Positions 46,887 through 57,151 of a stretch of DNA of 64,000 nt are shown here, one piece after another. Numbering within the stretch: position 1 is the first letter of the stretch; every line of letters starts with the position of its first letter. The stretch is from Echria macrotheca. Lineage: Eukaryota > Ascomycota > Sordariomycetes > Sordariales > Schizotheciaceae. The stretch spans positions 930,001 to 994,000 of the forward strand of contig MU839833.1 in the NCBI GenBank assembly GCA_030411725.1, in the 5' to 3' direction. A program made the position numbers and the translations under genes. A model generated the notes under the pieces. That model did no database searches. It saw only the letters and a list, made by a program, of their open reading frames with translations, and was not told the origin of the DNA.

Positions 46887-47726
46887 ATCAACCAGCGCTG
46901 GAGTTAACCGCTGGGTTCTCCGGGAGGCGGGATTTGTCAACAGTCCACGGCCAATGGTCAAGGAGGAGTAGGGAAGCACGGGAGAGACCGAGGTTGATGT
47001 TCTGGTTTGGGACAGGGGATCACGGGATGAATGCGATGAAGCGGAGACTCTACTCTAGTGTACGTCTCGCTCTCTTTTGGGGGAGAGATCACATGAGTGG
47101 ATGGGTCACCTACCGCTCGTCCTGGCCGGAATATATGTAATCTTGTTCTCTCCTGTCGTGTAGAGTACCTAGTATATACACATAATCCCAGTTCGGATTC
47201 TCAAACTTGTGATTTGTGTTTTGTGAACTTAAAATTTTGTGAACTTGATGTCTTCTCTTCTTGTTGTGATTATGTCTCTACACTACACCGTAGACCTAAG
47301 AGTGTTTTTGGGATGATGAGAATGGTAATGGGTCGTGTGTACCGGTATTGGATGGAAGATGGGATCCCGGCTACCGGCTCTGCAGGAGGAAGCCGTGGAG
47401 GCGTAAAGTGGAGAAAGAGGTGGCTGATCAGTAATCTTTTATATGGGCGGGACTCTTCCCGCGGCGCGCCTTTGGCTTCCCGTTTCCCGTTCCCTGTCCC
47501 CTGGTCCTGGTCTCTCTCTCGATTTCCTTGACCCCCGCCTCGGCATTCTCTTGGTGATGCGGAGGGGGTGGGTGGTTAGTAGCGAGGGGGATGATGGGAA
47601 TGACTACCCGAGTACGGTATGACTACACCCAGGAGCTAGGGAGACGGGGGCGCTGTCAGTCATGATGTGTTTGGAGAGAGGGAAGAAGGTCGGTAACTAG
47701 TCGTTGCTTGGTGGACACTTTGCTCC

Positions 47727-47754
47727 GGGGCCGTATGTATGGGGCCGTATGTAT
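47727..47754. repeat. Exact 14-bp tandem duplication
   Basis: The unit GGGGCCGTATGTAT occurs twice without interruption or mismatch. It looks like a recent slippage or small duplication in intergenic DNA. Confidence 0.9.
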
Positions 47755-48713
47755 GGACGGAACATGAGGCGAGCTGAAAACATCCGTACTGTTCGGGGTG
47801 GGAAAAGACAGAGAGAGAGAGAGAAGGGGTGGGGAGGACGGGGTTAGGTCCAATGCTTTATTGGGATTTTTGGATTACTATTTATTTATTACTACCCGGT
47901 GGGTTGCGTGGTGGTGAAGAACAAAAGTCCGTCGTTCCCCAATATCCTGGGTTCTTTCATTTTTGTTTTCTAATCGTGGATACGCACCCCAGACACATAC
48001 GGAGCATACATACATAGATACGCCGTCGACGGACTGTTCCATTTCATACTTTTTCTCTTGGAACTTTTTTTCCCCGACAGTGAACGACATCGATATTTCT
48101 TGGCGGAATATACTTACCCGGCTGACTGGTTCCAGACGAGGGGACTCACTCGGCCCCTGTTTTCCCTCTGGAAGTTTAAAACACCATCGCGAACACCGAG
48201 CTACGCATTTCCCGGGGATTCCCGCACGCGCTGGACTAGGACTTTGGATCATCATCGGAGAAGGGAGGGAGAGAGAGAAGTGAGGAGGAGACGAAGGAAG
48301 GTTGGCTTTGTCATCATCCCCGGCTTATTCTTCTCGGCAACATCTCATTATCAAGCACGCGCCTTATAAGCGACAAGCAGCCTTGGTTTATCAGTGGTCA
48401 CCCAGCGGCGCAACATATCACTATTTTTGGGTTTCTTTGAGGAGGAATTTTGGGGTCATTTTCCGAGTTGGAACTGCCGCTAGATCAGAATCAGGAGGGC
48501 CGGCGACAACGGGGACAAGTCTCAACGACGATAAGGGGGGTTGGTTCAGCTCGGACCGAAAAGGGGTCGACTACACCAACTCAAACCAGAGCGAGTCAAC
48601 AACACATCCAACAATTTTTTACGATTTTGGAGCTGGAGAAACTAGATCTTGGCTGGTGGTGATTGAGAGACGGACAAGCTGAGAAGAACGAAGGAAACAA
48701 CTTGACCCCAAGA

Positions 48714-49556
48714 ATGGCAAAATTCACAGTCGACGTCTACGCAGACACCGTCTGCCCGTGGTGTTACATTGGCAAGAAATCCCTCGACGCCGCCATCGCC
48801 CAGCACCGCGCCTCTTTTCCGGAGGACGACTTTGAGATCAACTGGCGGCCGTATATCCTGTTTCCCAACGCCAAGGTGTCTGGTCAGTTTCCCCCCTCCT
48901 CCCCCCTCTCTCCCCTATCCCCATAACCACCATCATCATCACCATCACCCTCCCTCTCACCCCTCTGTCCTTCTCTCACCACAAACTACACACGACAACC
49001 ACACCACACCACCCACAGAGAAAATACTAACCCCCCCTCCAAAAAAGCATACCACAAAAAAGACTCCTTCACCCTAAAATTCGGCCCCTCAGCCCCCGCC
49101 GTCCTAGCCCGCATGGACGCCGCCGCAGCCCCCTACAACATCCACCTAACCTGGGAAGGCCGAACCGGTTCCTCGCGCGACTCACACAAGCTGATCCTCC
49201 TCTCCTCATCCTCCTCCTCCTCTTCCTCCCCTCAAAAAGTCCAATCCGAATTCATAGACGCCCTCTTCCAAGGCAACCAAACACAAGGCAAGGACATCTC
49301 GGATAGAAAAGGCTTCCTAATCCCCACGGCGCTGGAGCACGGTCTCGCCGACGACGAGGAGACGCTCTTACAGTATCTGGATAGCGAGGAGGCGGATAGA
49401 AGGGTGGACGAGGAGGCGGCAAGGGCGAGGCGGGACGTGGGCGTCGCGGCTGTGCCTAGTTATGTCGTCAATGGGCGGTACCGGGTCGGGGGGATGCAGG
49501 AGCCGGGGGTTTTTACGGGGTTGTTTGAGCGGATCCGGGGTGGTGGTGGGAAGTGA
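48714..49556 (+). CDS. DsbA/FrnE-like thioredoxin-fold oxidoreductase
   Basis: Protein of the DSBA-like thioredoxin family (FrnE/2-hydroxychromene-2-carboxylate isomerase type), 225 aa, probably cytosolic. Exons are 48714-48882 and 49048-49556. The 165-nt intron has a less common GTCAGT donor and AAG acceptor; its phase gives the expected NAKVSAYHKKDSF junction. The N-terminus FTVDVYADTVCPWCYIGKK carries a CPWC active-site pair (C14, C17). Later family blocks are TGSSRDSHKLI, FQGNQTQGKDISD and GVAAVPSYVVNGRYRVGGMQ with its cis-Pro. A run of nine serines encoded by TCC/TCT repeats (49201-49230) replaces a helix segment normally of mixed sequence. Substrate not predictable. Confidence 0.92.
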
Positions 49557-50187
49557 TTGATTGATTTATTTGTATATTTTATTTTATTTTCTTCTTCTTC
49601 TTCTCTATGTTTTCAATCTTTTATTTTGTGAGGGAAGGGGTTCCATCAAACTTGTGGTAGTGGTAGTAGTAGTCGGGGATCTGAAGGACATTGCTGTTCT
49701 TCTCGGAAGAAAGAGACAAACTCACTCCGTGGAATATAAACCATGTCTTTCGACTTGGTCCTATCCAGAGATCCATACCCAACGTGACACACACACACAC
49801 ACACACACACACACAACAGAACAACATGATGGCTCAGGCTTCTGAACAAGGCTTATGTCTGTATCTGACTGAACAACACCTCGAAAGAACAAGGCCAGTC
49901 GCTTCCAGCACCACCCGCTCATCGGAATCACCCGAATGCCTTGATAGCCACCGTCTTCTTCCCGTCTAAAAAACCAACCCCCAAATTCCGGAACGCCGGC
50001 CAACCACCAGTGCAGTTTTAACCACCCCAGACGAGACGTCATGAACGAACCCTCTAAAACCAAAGAAACCCATATAGACATCCCCAGCCCACTGTTCAGC
50101 TGAAGCTGACGAAATCTCCATCAAACGCCGCCCAAGTGCTCTCGGCCGTCCGCCCCCCAGTGTTATACACGCCCCCCCCTTCAACGC
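49557..50187. other. Convergent intergenic region
   Basis: 631 bp between two genes that point at each other, so mostly 3' UTR sequence. It includes an (AC)n microsatellite and a CTT-type run near 49590-49605. No gene is visible. Confidence 0.5.
49787..49815. repeat. (AC)n microsatellite
   Basis: About fourteen perfect AC units in the 3' intergenic space between convergent genes. Confidence 0.95.
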
Positions 50188-51072
50188 CTACTGGTTGCTG
50201 TAGTCCTTGAACAGCTTGTTCATATGCGTGTTCGTCAGCTTGCCCGTCTTCCGCGTCGCCCTCTTCTTCTTCTCCACCTTGGGCGCCGCCAACACCTTGT
50301 CCCTCGGATCCTCGCTCATCGGTTTCTGGCCCGCCGCCTTGAGCCGCTGCACGATGCTATCGGGCGCCGGCACGTCCGTCTTGGCCCACATGAGCTTGAG
50401 CTCCGGGTCGATCTCATGAAACAGACTCGGGTCGTCCGGCCACACCCGCTTGGCCACGCCGTCCTTCTTGGCCCGCACCACCAGGATCTTGTGCGCCGCC
50501 TCGAGCTCCGACAGCGCCGCGTCGCAGTTGGGCCACCCGTCCTTCAGATCCTTGACATCCACCCCGCTCGCGTCCGTCTTCTTCTGCAGGTACGCCAGCA
50601 GCTGCGTCTTGTTGCGCACGTTGGGGATCGTTGGCCGGTGCATGTACGTGCCCGTGCGCCACGTCTGCTCGCTCAGCGTCGGGTCTGGCGTCCACTGGAT
50701 GCGCGGGTTGAGGCGCATCAGCTCGACAAAATTCTCCTGGGCCGACTCGGGCCAGTTCGTGCCCGATAGATAGCCCAAAACGTCCATGTACGTCTGCGGT
50801 TCTTCTTTTGTCCGGAGCCACGTCACGGCGTACGACATTTGCGAAACCGTGTTGGTGCCCGTGCCCGTGAGCTGCGGCTGCGAGTAGACGATCGGGTGGC
50901 TCCCCGACGCGCCCGGTGTATCGCGGTCCTTGCGGGGCGTCGTGCCGCCGGCCGCCGCCGACGCCGTCGAGCCGACCGAGGGCGACGGCGACGGCGGGGC
51001 GAGGGAGCGCTTGGTGCCCAGCCTGGCGCCTGTGGACATGAGGGCGGCGGTCTGGCTGAGGGAGGTCGACAT
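50188..51072 (-). CDS. TFA2: Transcription initiation factor IIE subunit beta
   Basis: Small subunit of TFIIE, which with TFIIE-alpha helps recruit TFIIH and open promoters for RNA polymerase II. One exon, 294 aa. After a Ser/Pro/Ala-rich disordered start of about 75 residues come the winged-helix modules, including MSYAVTWLRTKEEPQTYMDV and NPRIQWTPDPTLSEQTWRTG then TYMHRPTIPNVRNKTQLLAY. A central stretch KDLKDGWPNCDAALSELEAA is followed by RVWPDDPSLFHEIDPELKLM, typical of the family. The basic C-terminal tail (EKKKRATRKTGKLTNTHM, LFKDYS) is also conserved. Start chosen at the first ATG, giving MSTSLSQTAALM. Confidence 0.95.
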   Translation of the reverse strand: MSTSLSQTAALMSTGARLGTKRSLAPPSPSPSVGSTASAAAGGTTPRKDRDTPGASGSHPIVYSQPQLTGTGTNTVSQMSYAVTWLRTKEEPQTYMDVLGYLSGTNWPESAQENFVELMRLNPRIQWTPDPTLSEQTWRTGTYMHRPTIPNVRNKTQLLAYLQKKTDASGVDVKDLKDGWPNCDAALSELEAAHKILVVRAKKDGVAKRVWPDDPSLFHEIDPELKLMWAKTDVPAPDSIVQRLKAAGQKPMSEDPRDKVLAAPKVEKKKRATRKTGKLTNTHMNKLFKDYSNQ

Positions 51073-52228
51073 GATGGCGGCGGTCGTGCGACGTTCGGTC
51101 AGCCGGCTTTGTCTGGTCGCTTCTCGCGGTCGTCAGGTGCTCGGAGAGGTGCCGGCAACGAGGCCACCACGAGCCCACTTCCAACGAAGCGGCGAGGGCA
51201 GGCGCGGATCGAGATGTGGGATGCTCGATGGGGTTGTCGGAGGGATGTGTGGTTGAGGCTCAGGTTTGCCTGAAGCAAGGCTGTGATAAGGTAAGCGAGT
51301 TAACGGCCGGTGGACCCGCCCGGAAAAATTCCGCGTCTGGTTCGTCGGCTCGCTCTGTGCGGCGTCAAGGTGGCTGATGCTGGTAGCACTCGAATTTGAG
51401 CCCTTGAAGATTTCGTCGTTTTAGCTAGAGAGAGGGGACAACGTCATTGAGAATGTTTTCCAACGTTGTCAAATGGTCGGTAACCTCTCGGCAACGTTTG
51501 GGAATGGAAGAGGAAAAGTGGTGTTGGAGAATGAAGAACCTTGGGAATCTTGATGGCCAGCGGTTCGCATTTGATTCTGCACGGTTCACTTGGCTTTTGT
51601 CTTCGTCTGAACCTTGCGGTTTAACTAAAGTTTGCGAACCCACGTCGTCTCAAGCCATGGACTGGTCCTACCGACTGCTAGCTAGGCCGCTAGTTTTTGT
51701 AAGCATCTAACGTTTAAGTATAGGCTCTAGACAATTGTGAGTAGGTCTAGTCACAAAGGCACATTGGGGTTCAAGAATAGAAACCCGACCTGCATTGTCT
51801 CCGTCTTGGTGGGCTGCAGTGGTCAAAGGCAACCTGAATTCACCTTCGAGTTCGCCAATTGCATTGGCTAGATTGAACTAACGGCCCCATCTTTTTGCGT
51901 TCTGGCAATGCTCGAGGCTTTCTCGATCTGACCATATCCATCTCCAAGAAAAACTGCCAGAATCACATGGGAATTCGAGGCCAACCTCTCAGCCAGCAAC
52001 ATCCTCTTAAGGAATTACAAAAATCTATAAACCTATTTGCCATACCCGTTATACCTCTCTTGCCTTTGCATATCCTGTATATACAGGGGAGCCGGGCTAA
52101 CTGTCAGAGTGCCCACCGTCGCTGATGGAAGCAGACCCTGGCAAACAGAAAGTTCCCATTCTTCGCCCGCATGCTAGGTGAAAAAGAACCATTGCGAAAC
52201 CTTGCCTCCCCAAGCTGTCTCAAACACC
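51073..52228. other. Intergenic region, no gene seen
   Basis: 1.16 kb between two minus-strand genes: promoter of TFIIE-beta on the left, 3' UTR of cytochrome b5 on the right. Open frames on both strands are short and have no recognisable content. Confidence 0.5.
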
Positions 52229-52829
52229 CTAAGCCTTCTGCGCCGCCTGCTGTTGCTGCAGGTACTGGTAGGCGTAGAAAGCAACCAACCCGCCAATGAG
52301 AACAACAGCGTAGAGACCGACGCCCAGACCGGCGCCCTGTGTGTTGGCGGCAGGCGCGACGGCACCGGGGAGGGGAGTCTTCGGCTTCGGGTCACCGGCC
52401 TAGAAGAAGCTCTGCGTCAGCCGCGGTTCTTGGCCGTCAGAAAAGAAATCGGCTTACCTTGCGCTTCAGCGTGCCGACCTTGAGCGCCGCGAGCGTCTCG
52501 CGAGCCTCGTCACTGTGGCCGACATCCTCGAACGCCTCGGTGGCATCCTGGCCGGCAACGTCTAGGAGGACCTCCTCACCGCCGCTAGTCGCATCGCCAT
52601 GTGGGTCAGCTCAAACTCTGTCCCCGAAAGCGAAGCCGATGCGGGGAATCTCCATCGAGCGAGTTGGAGAAACAAGGGCGATCCGCGCGCGCCGAAAAGG
52701 GGGGGCCGAAACTTACGGATGCTCATCGACGAACTTGGACGAGTCGTAGACAACATCGTGGATGACCAGGTAGAGGTCCTTCTTGGTGTTGTGCTCGGCA
52801 ACGTCCTGGTACGTGAACTCGGCAGACAT
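52229..52829 (-). CDS. CYB5: Cytochrome b5, microsomal type
   Basis: Heme electron carrier on the ER membrane that feeds desaturases, hydroxylases and some P450s. Exons 52717-52829, 52458-52584 and 52229-52399 encode 136 aa. The heme-binding domain includes EFTYQDVAEHNTKKDLYLVI and FVDEHPGGEEVLLDVAGQDA. Its axial ligands are H37 (in HPGG, split by intron 1) and H61 (in VGHSDEA), 24 residues apart as expected. A Pro-rich linker leads to a hydrophobic tail anchor (LGVGLYAVVLIGGLVAFYAY), followed by QQQQAAQKA. Introns have GTAAGT and GTAAGC donors and TAG acceptors. Tail-anchored topology is known for the family. Confidence 0.96.
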
Positions 52830-53667
52830 CTTGACGGGTGCGTGAGGAAGGCGGGTGGTTGTGGACTGTTTTGGCCAGCTGTTAGAAAGTAACCAGATAA
52901 GGAACACAGCACTCGGAATGATTGCGGATTGGTCGCCTCACCGATTCGTTATGTTCGGACGACCAAGAGGCAGGACGCGCGTCGGGTTCACAGAGACGGA
53001 AGGCGGAGGTCTCAATGCGTGTCGCGGGCAACAGTAAAAGTTGAGGATGTCGCGAAATGAAGGTGGTTTGGTGCAAGCGCAGCAGAAAAATGAAGGTCAA
53101 GGGCCAACAGGCAGGGGTCGGGGCACCGGTCGAAGAGATTCGGACCAGACCAGGCACTGGAGAACCCCGACCGACCACTGACCCGCTCACACGCCGAAGG
53201 CAAATCAGCCAATCATATGACACCAAAAACGAGCAAACACCCCTCTGATTAGTCGCTATCCATCGGATGCCGAGAGATTGACTCGCATCCAAACCCTCCA
53301 GACGGGGCAAACCTGCAGTCCATGTGGCAGAGCCGACTCGAGAAGGGAATAATCCTGCCAGTTGGCAGCTAACTACGGTGTAGAGACTCTGCTGTTGGCT
53401 GCAAAGTCTGCCCACTTTTACCGGCCCTCCTTATCCGGAACTTTGCTGAGCCGACCTCGGTATTCTGATGTATGCAACGCCTCCTCATTGTCGGTTTGCG
53501 GAGGCGGGACCGGGAACCTTGCAGAGCCCCGGCATTGAAAAGTGAACCCGGGGAAAATCTGCTACTTTTCCTGGCCTTGTCCAAGGCTTCCTCGTCTGCT
53601 CTGCGACACAACTCCTTATTTCTTGCCTCATCTGTCTCGACCACCACAGATGATGCCACTATCTAAC
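52830..53667. other. Intergenic region, no gene seen
   Basis: 838 bp between two minus-strand genes, expected to hold the cytochrome b5 promoter and the capping-protein 3' UTR. A minus open frame at 53369-53659 has no recognisable content and ends against the capping gene's 3' side. Confidence 0.5.
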
Positions 53668-54760
53668 TCATCTCCTCGAACTTCCGCCACCAATATCTTG
53701 ACCCAGCCGGTAGCTGGCCACCTTATCCCACTCAATCTTCTGCCTCGTCACGGGCAACTGTCTCCTCAGGCTCTTGAAGGCGCCCTCGCTGAGGCTTGTG
53801 AAGCTCCGGTTTAGATCTTCTTGGTACTTCTTCTCCAGCGACGAGATTTCCTTGGCAATGCCGGCACCCGTCCCTGACGGCACAGAGGCGTTCACCGGCT
53901 TATTAGTCAGGAGACGTACGTTTCCGTCTTCGTAGTAATGAACGTCAACCTTGACAGCACCTTCCAGGGTGCCCGACGAGGGATCAAAGATGTAGAGTGA
54001 ACGCCACCTCCCGTTCCTATCTGAATTAGCCAAGTCTTGGGTTCCTGAGACCCGGCGCTCACCAAAAGTTGTTTGGGCTGTACTTGTTTGCGACAATGAT
54101 GATTGCAATTCTCGAGTCGTCTTCGATCGGGTATACACCATAGGCTGCGTTAGGGAAGTGCTCTTTGACGTAGACCGAGAGCCCCTTGAGCGTCGATTTT
54201 CTAGAGGGATCCGTTAGCCCCTGACGGGTCTTTGGTGTGTCGCAAAGCTTACACCAGATCGGTCTGTGGCCCCTCCAGGACGTAGCTCTGTACGGCGCTG
54301 GCTTTCTGCAGTACTTTTGTTAACCAAGCCGTTCCCGATCCCTCCTTGGTCTCTCGCTCACCTGCGTAGCATGGTCGAAACTGAAGCTCGACGAGCTCTC
54401 GACGTCATAGTAGCGGCCATCACCCAAGGAGCTGTGCGTGCTGACGATAACCGGCTGGCTGCCACCGGGGAGCTTGACCGTGGCGAACTGCTCCTCGTTG
54501 TACCTCTCGAACGCGGCGCCCAGTTCCTTAAGCAGGTTCGGGCTCGAGATGGTCAGGGCCTTGATGTCTGGGAGAGCAGAAGTCAGGCAAAGGGTTGGAT
54601 TAACGGAAATAGACTCGGAGCGTGCCTGCGATAACATCCGCCAACTACCATGAAAGTTGTCAGTATGACGATCTGCCCATGAAGTGCTGCAACCTAAGCT
54701 CACCTCTCCCGGAGGGGCACCCTCAACAAACGACGAGACAATCGCCTTGGCCGACGACAT
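53668..54760 (-). CDS. CAP1: F-actin capping protein subunit alpha
   Basis: Alpha subunit of the heterodimer that caps actin filament barbed ends, at cortical patches in fungi. Six exons give 273 aa: 54704-54760, 54626-54644, 54362-54567, 54253-54305, 54063-54200 and 53668-54016. All phases agree. Family blocks are SFVEGAPPGE, DIKALTISSPNLLKEL, YNEEQFATVKLPGGSQ, YYDVESSSSFSFDH, KEHFPNAAYGVYPIEDDS, ANKYSPNNFWNGRWRS and VDVHYYEDGNVRLLTNKPV. The last is RRQLPVTRQKIEWDKVASY, ending GQDIGGGSSRR. Exon 2 has only 19 nt (LADVIA plus one base) and is followed by a GC-AG intron (54568-54625), the one way I found to restore the conserved LADVIADIKAL. The other introns use GT. Confidence 0.94.
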
Positions 54761-55133
54761 GGCGGCTAGAAATCGATATGGGAGACACGGGGAAATGTCG
54801 TCGATATTCAATCGTTCAGGCTCTAGCTGTTTCCGCAGATGTCGGTTGCGACGAGCTGTTGCCAGGCACTCCTTGGGCAATCGAGCTGATGAAACCAATG
54901 CGGGGCAGAAAGTGGGATGCATTTCGGAACGCCAAGGCCAACAGTCCCGAGTTGTCACCTGGGCGGCCGTCACCTGGCGCGCGGCGCTCCAACAGCTGTC
55001 AACTCACAACTTCGTCACAACTACAACAGCAACAGTTTCATCGCAAGATGTAGTATAATTCGCCAATATCCAAATAACGCTAATGAGCTACATCCCCAAC
55101 GCCTCCGCCATATACAGCACGATGCTATCCGGC
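54761..55133. other. Intergenic region, CAP1 promoter side
   Basis: 373 bp between two minus-strand genes. It should hold the capping-protein promoter and the E1-beta 3' UTR. I see nothing else. Confidence 0.5.
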
Positions 55134-56400
55134 TCAAAAGTCGACGATTTTCTTGATGCTGTCGTATATCCCTAAAGGCACAAGTTAGCGATTCCGATGG
55201 CACTAGCCCAGCACATGTCAACTTACTTGCGACGTCGGGAGCATTAAACGCTTCATACAGCAGTGGCGTGTGGATGCTCCATCCCGCCACACGCACCACC
55301 GGCGCCTCCATACGGCAGAACGTCTCTTCGTCCTCCTGGATGGCCGCGGCCACCTCGGCGCCGACGCCGGCATTGACCATGGCCTCGTGCACTACGATGC
55401 AGCGACCCGTCTTCCGCACGCTCGCAAATACCGTCTCCTTATCCCAGGGATATATCGTCCTCAAGTCAATCAGCTCGACCGAGAGGCCCATGTCGGCTTC
55501 GATCTGTTCAATGGCTGCCATGCACTTGTAAAGCGGCTGGCCGTACGAGATGACCGTCACCTGCTCGCCTTCCTTGAGCACCTCGGCCTTGGACAACGGC
55601 AGCGTATACGGAGCCGTCGGTACCTGCTCGACCGCCGCACGGTACAGGATCTTGGGCTCCATGAAGATGCATGGATCATTGCTGCGTATCGCCGCCAGCA
55701 ATAGCCCCTTGGCCTGAAGTGGTGACCGAGGCATGATGACCCTCAACCCGGGGATGTGGGTGAACAGACTTTCTGGTGATTGCGAGTGGTAGAGGGCGCC
55801 GTGACCGACACCGCCGCATGGCATCCGCACCGTCAGCCCGCCGACACTTCTCCCGCAGGCTCCATCACGGTACCGGAATTTGGCGGCCTCGTTCACCATC
55901 TGGTCGAAGGCGGGGTAGACGTAGTCGGCGAACTGGATCTCGGCGACGGGTCGCATCCCTTCGGCGGCCACGCCAATGGCGAAGCCCATGATGCCTTGTT
56001 CCGTGAGCGGCGTGTTGAAGATGCGGTCACCCCCGTACATCTCGGCCAGCTTCCCCGTGCAGCGAAAGACACCTCCAAAGGCGACATCCTCGCCGAATAT
56101 GAGGACCGACTCGTCTTCGGCGAGGGCGATGGAGAGGGCGTCGTTGACGGCTTGGAACAGGTTCATGCGTTTGGTCGTGCCAGTGCGCGCCTCGGGCGGC
56201 AGCTCAGGGTTTGACAGGGCCGTCTGCGATGCATGTGCTAATATCGGTGTTTTGGAGTAGTCGGTCGGCAAGTTGAGGCGGGCGTTGGGCGGGTGTGTTG
56301 AGTATCGTCGGCGACAAGATGGAAGTGGTCTCGGAACGCCGAGTCGAGGCGGGGCACCTAGGAGCGCCCTCGGCAGGGAGTTGATGGTCCTGGTTTTCAT
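55134..56400 (-). CDS. Branched-chain 2-oxoacid dehydrogenase E1 beta, mitochondrial
   Basis: Beta subunit of the E1 component of the branched-chain alpha-keto acid dehydrogenase complex, which degrades Leu, Ile and Val in the mitochondrial matrix. Exons 55227-56400 and 55134-55171 encode 403 aa. The 55-nt intron near the stop joins in frame to RIYDSIKKIVDF, the expected C-terminus. The first 35 residues are Arg-rich without acids (LPRALLGAPPRLGVPRPL, RRRYST), a typical matrix presequence. The transketolase-like pyrimidine-binding domain follows (MNLFQAVNDALSIALAEDES, FGEDVAFGGVFRCTGKLAEM, NTPLTEQGIMGFAIGVAAEG). The C-terminal domain has DLRTIYPWDKETVFASVRKT and VVHEAMVNAGVGAEVAA. PDH E1-beta is excluded by the overall pattern. 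Confidence 0.95.
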
Positions 56401-57151
56401 GGCGAAATTCTGGAACGGAGTGAAGCCAATTGTATATCCTGCGAGACTCTCGTCTGCATTCTCGAGAATCTACGGCGAGTTGTCATCTGGAATCTGGCGG
56501 AGCGGAACTCGAATTGAGACGGCATGACGCTCTGGACGGCTTGCGACGGCTTTGGGAGCTGTCATCCAAGAAATGCAATTGACAGAGCTGACCAGGGAGC
56601 CCCGCCCCGCGCTTGGGCCGCTCCTGCATGCACTCAACGCATTCCGCCCCACTGCAACATGATAAACCGTAGTTGATGCTGTAAACAATCGAAGCGCTGC
56701 AAGAGAAAATCAAGCCTACAAATTTTGTTGGATTCTTGATTTTTTGCAACCGAGATCAGAATGTGGATGTCCAAGAGGTGCACTGTTTGGCAGTGACGCA
56801 ATCTCCAGGCCCAGCCCGGTGGTTGGGCCGGGGATAAGAGACGTTGCCGCGACAACAATCAACCACTCTTTACTTTTAGCTTGGCGGCACAGCGAATGGG
56901 AAATTGACGTGGCAGACACACCGACCTCGTCGATAAAGTTATCCAACCTTTCCATGTGCATGCCATCCCGTCCGGGTAGATATCATTCCATAGTTGAGAT
57001 TTTTCCGGCACGGCGCAGTTTCTGGACAAGAATCGCATTCACCAAGAACACCCCAATCGAAAAGCGCATCCATCCGACATTCCAGTCCCAAGTCCAAGAT
57101 CCGATTGCACGTCAACCTTGAGGATATTCAGTGTGCGGCACCTTCGGCGCC
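56401..57151. promoter_or_regulatory. Divergent region between E1-beta and GH5 glucanase genes
   Basis: 751 bp separate two genes transcribed apart, so both promoters should lie here. Short open frames have no recognisable content. Confidence 0.5.

Larger units (their letters stand above)
46040..48713. other. 2.7-kb intergenic region, 3' UTR and promoter sequence
   Basis: No supportable gene. It probably holds the 3' UTR of the zinc-finger gene and a purine/pyrimidine-biased promoter for the DsbA-like gene (GA-run at 47807-47824). It contains two short tandem repeats that are listed separately. Confidence 0.5.

Noticed and set aside
50414..51184. Minus-strand open frame of 256 codons over the TFIIE-beta gene
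   Set aside because: Same strand but wrong frame; the conserved TFIIE-beta sequence is in the 50188-51072 frame.
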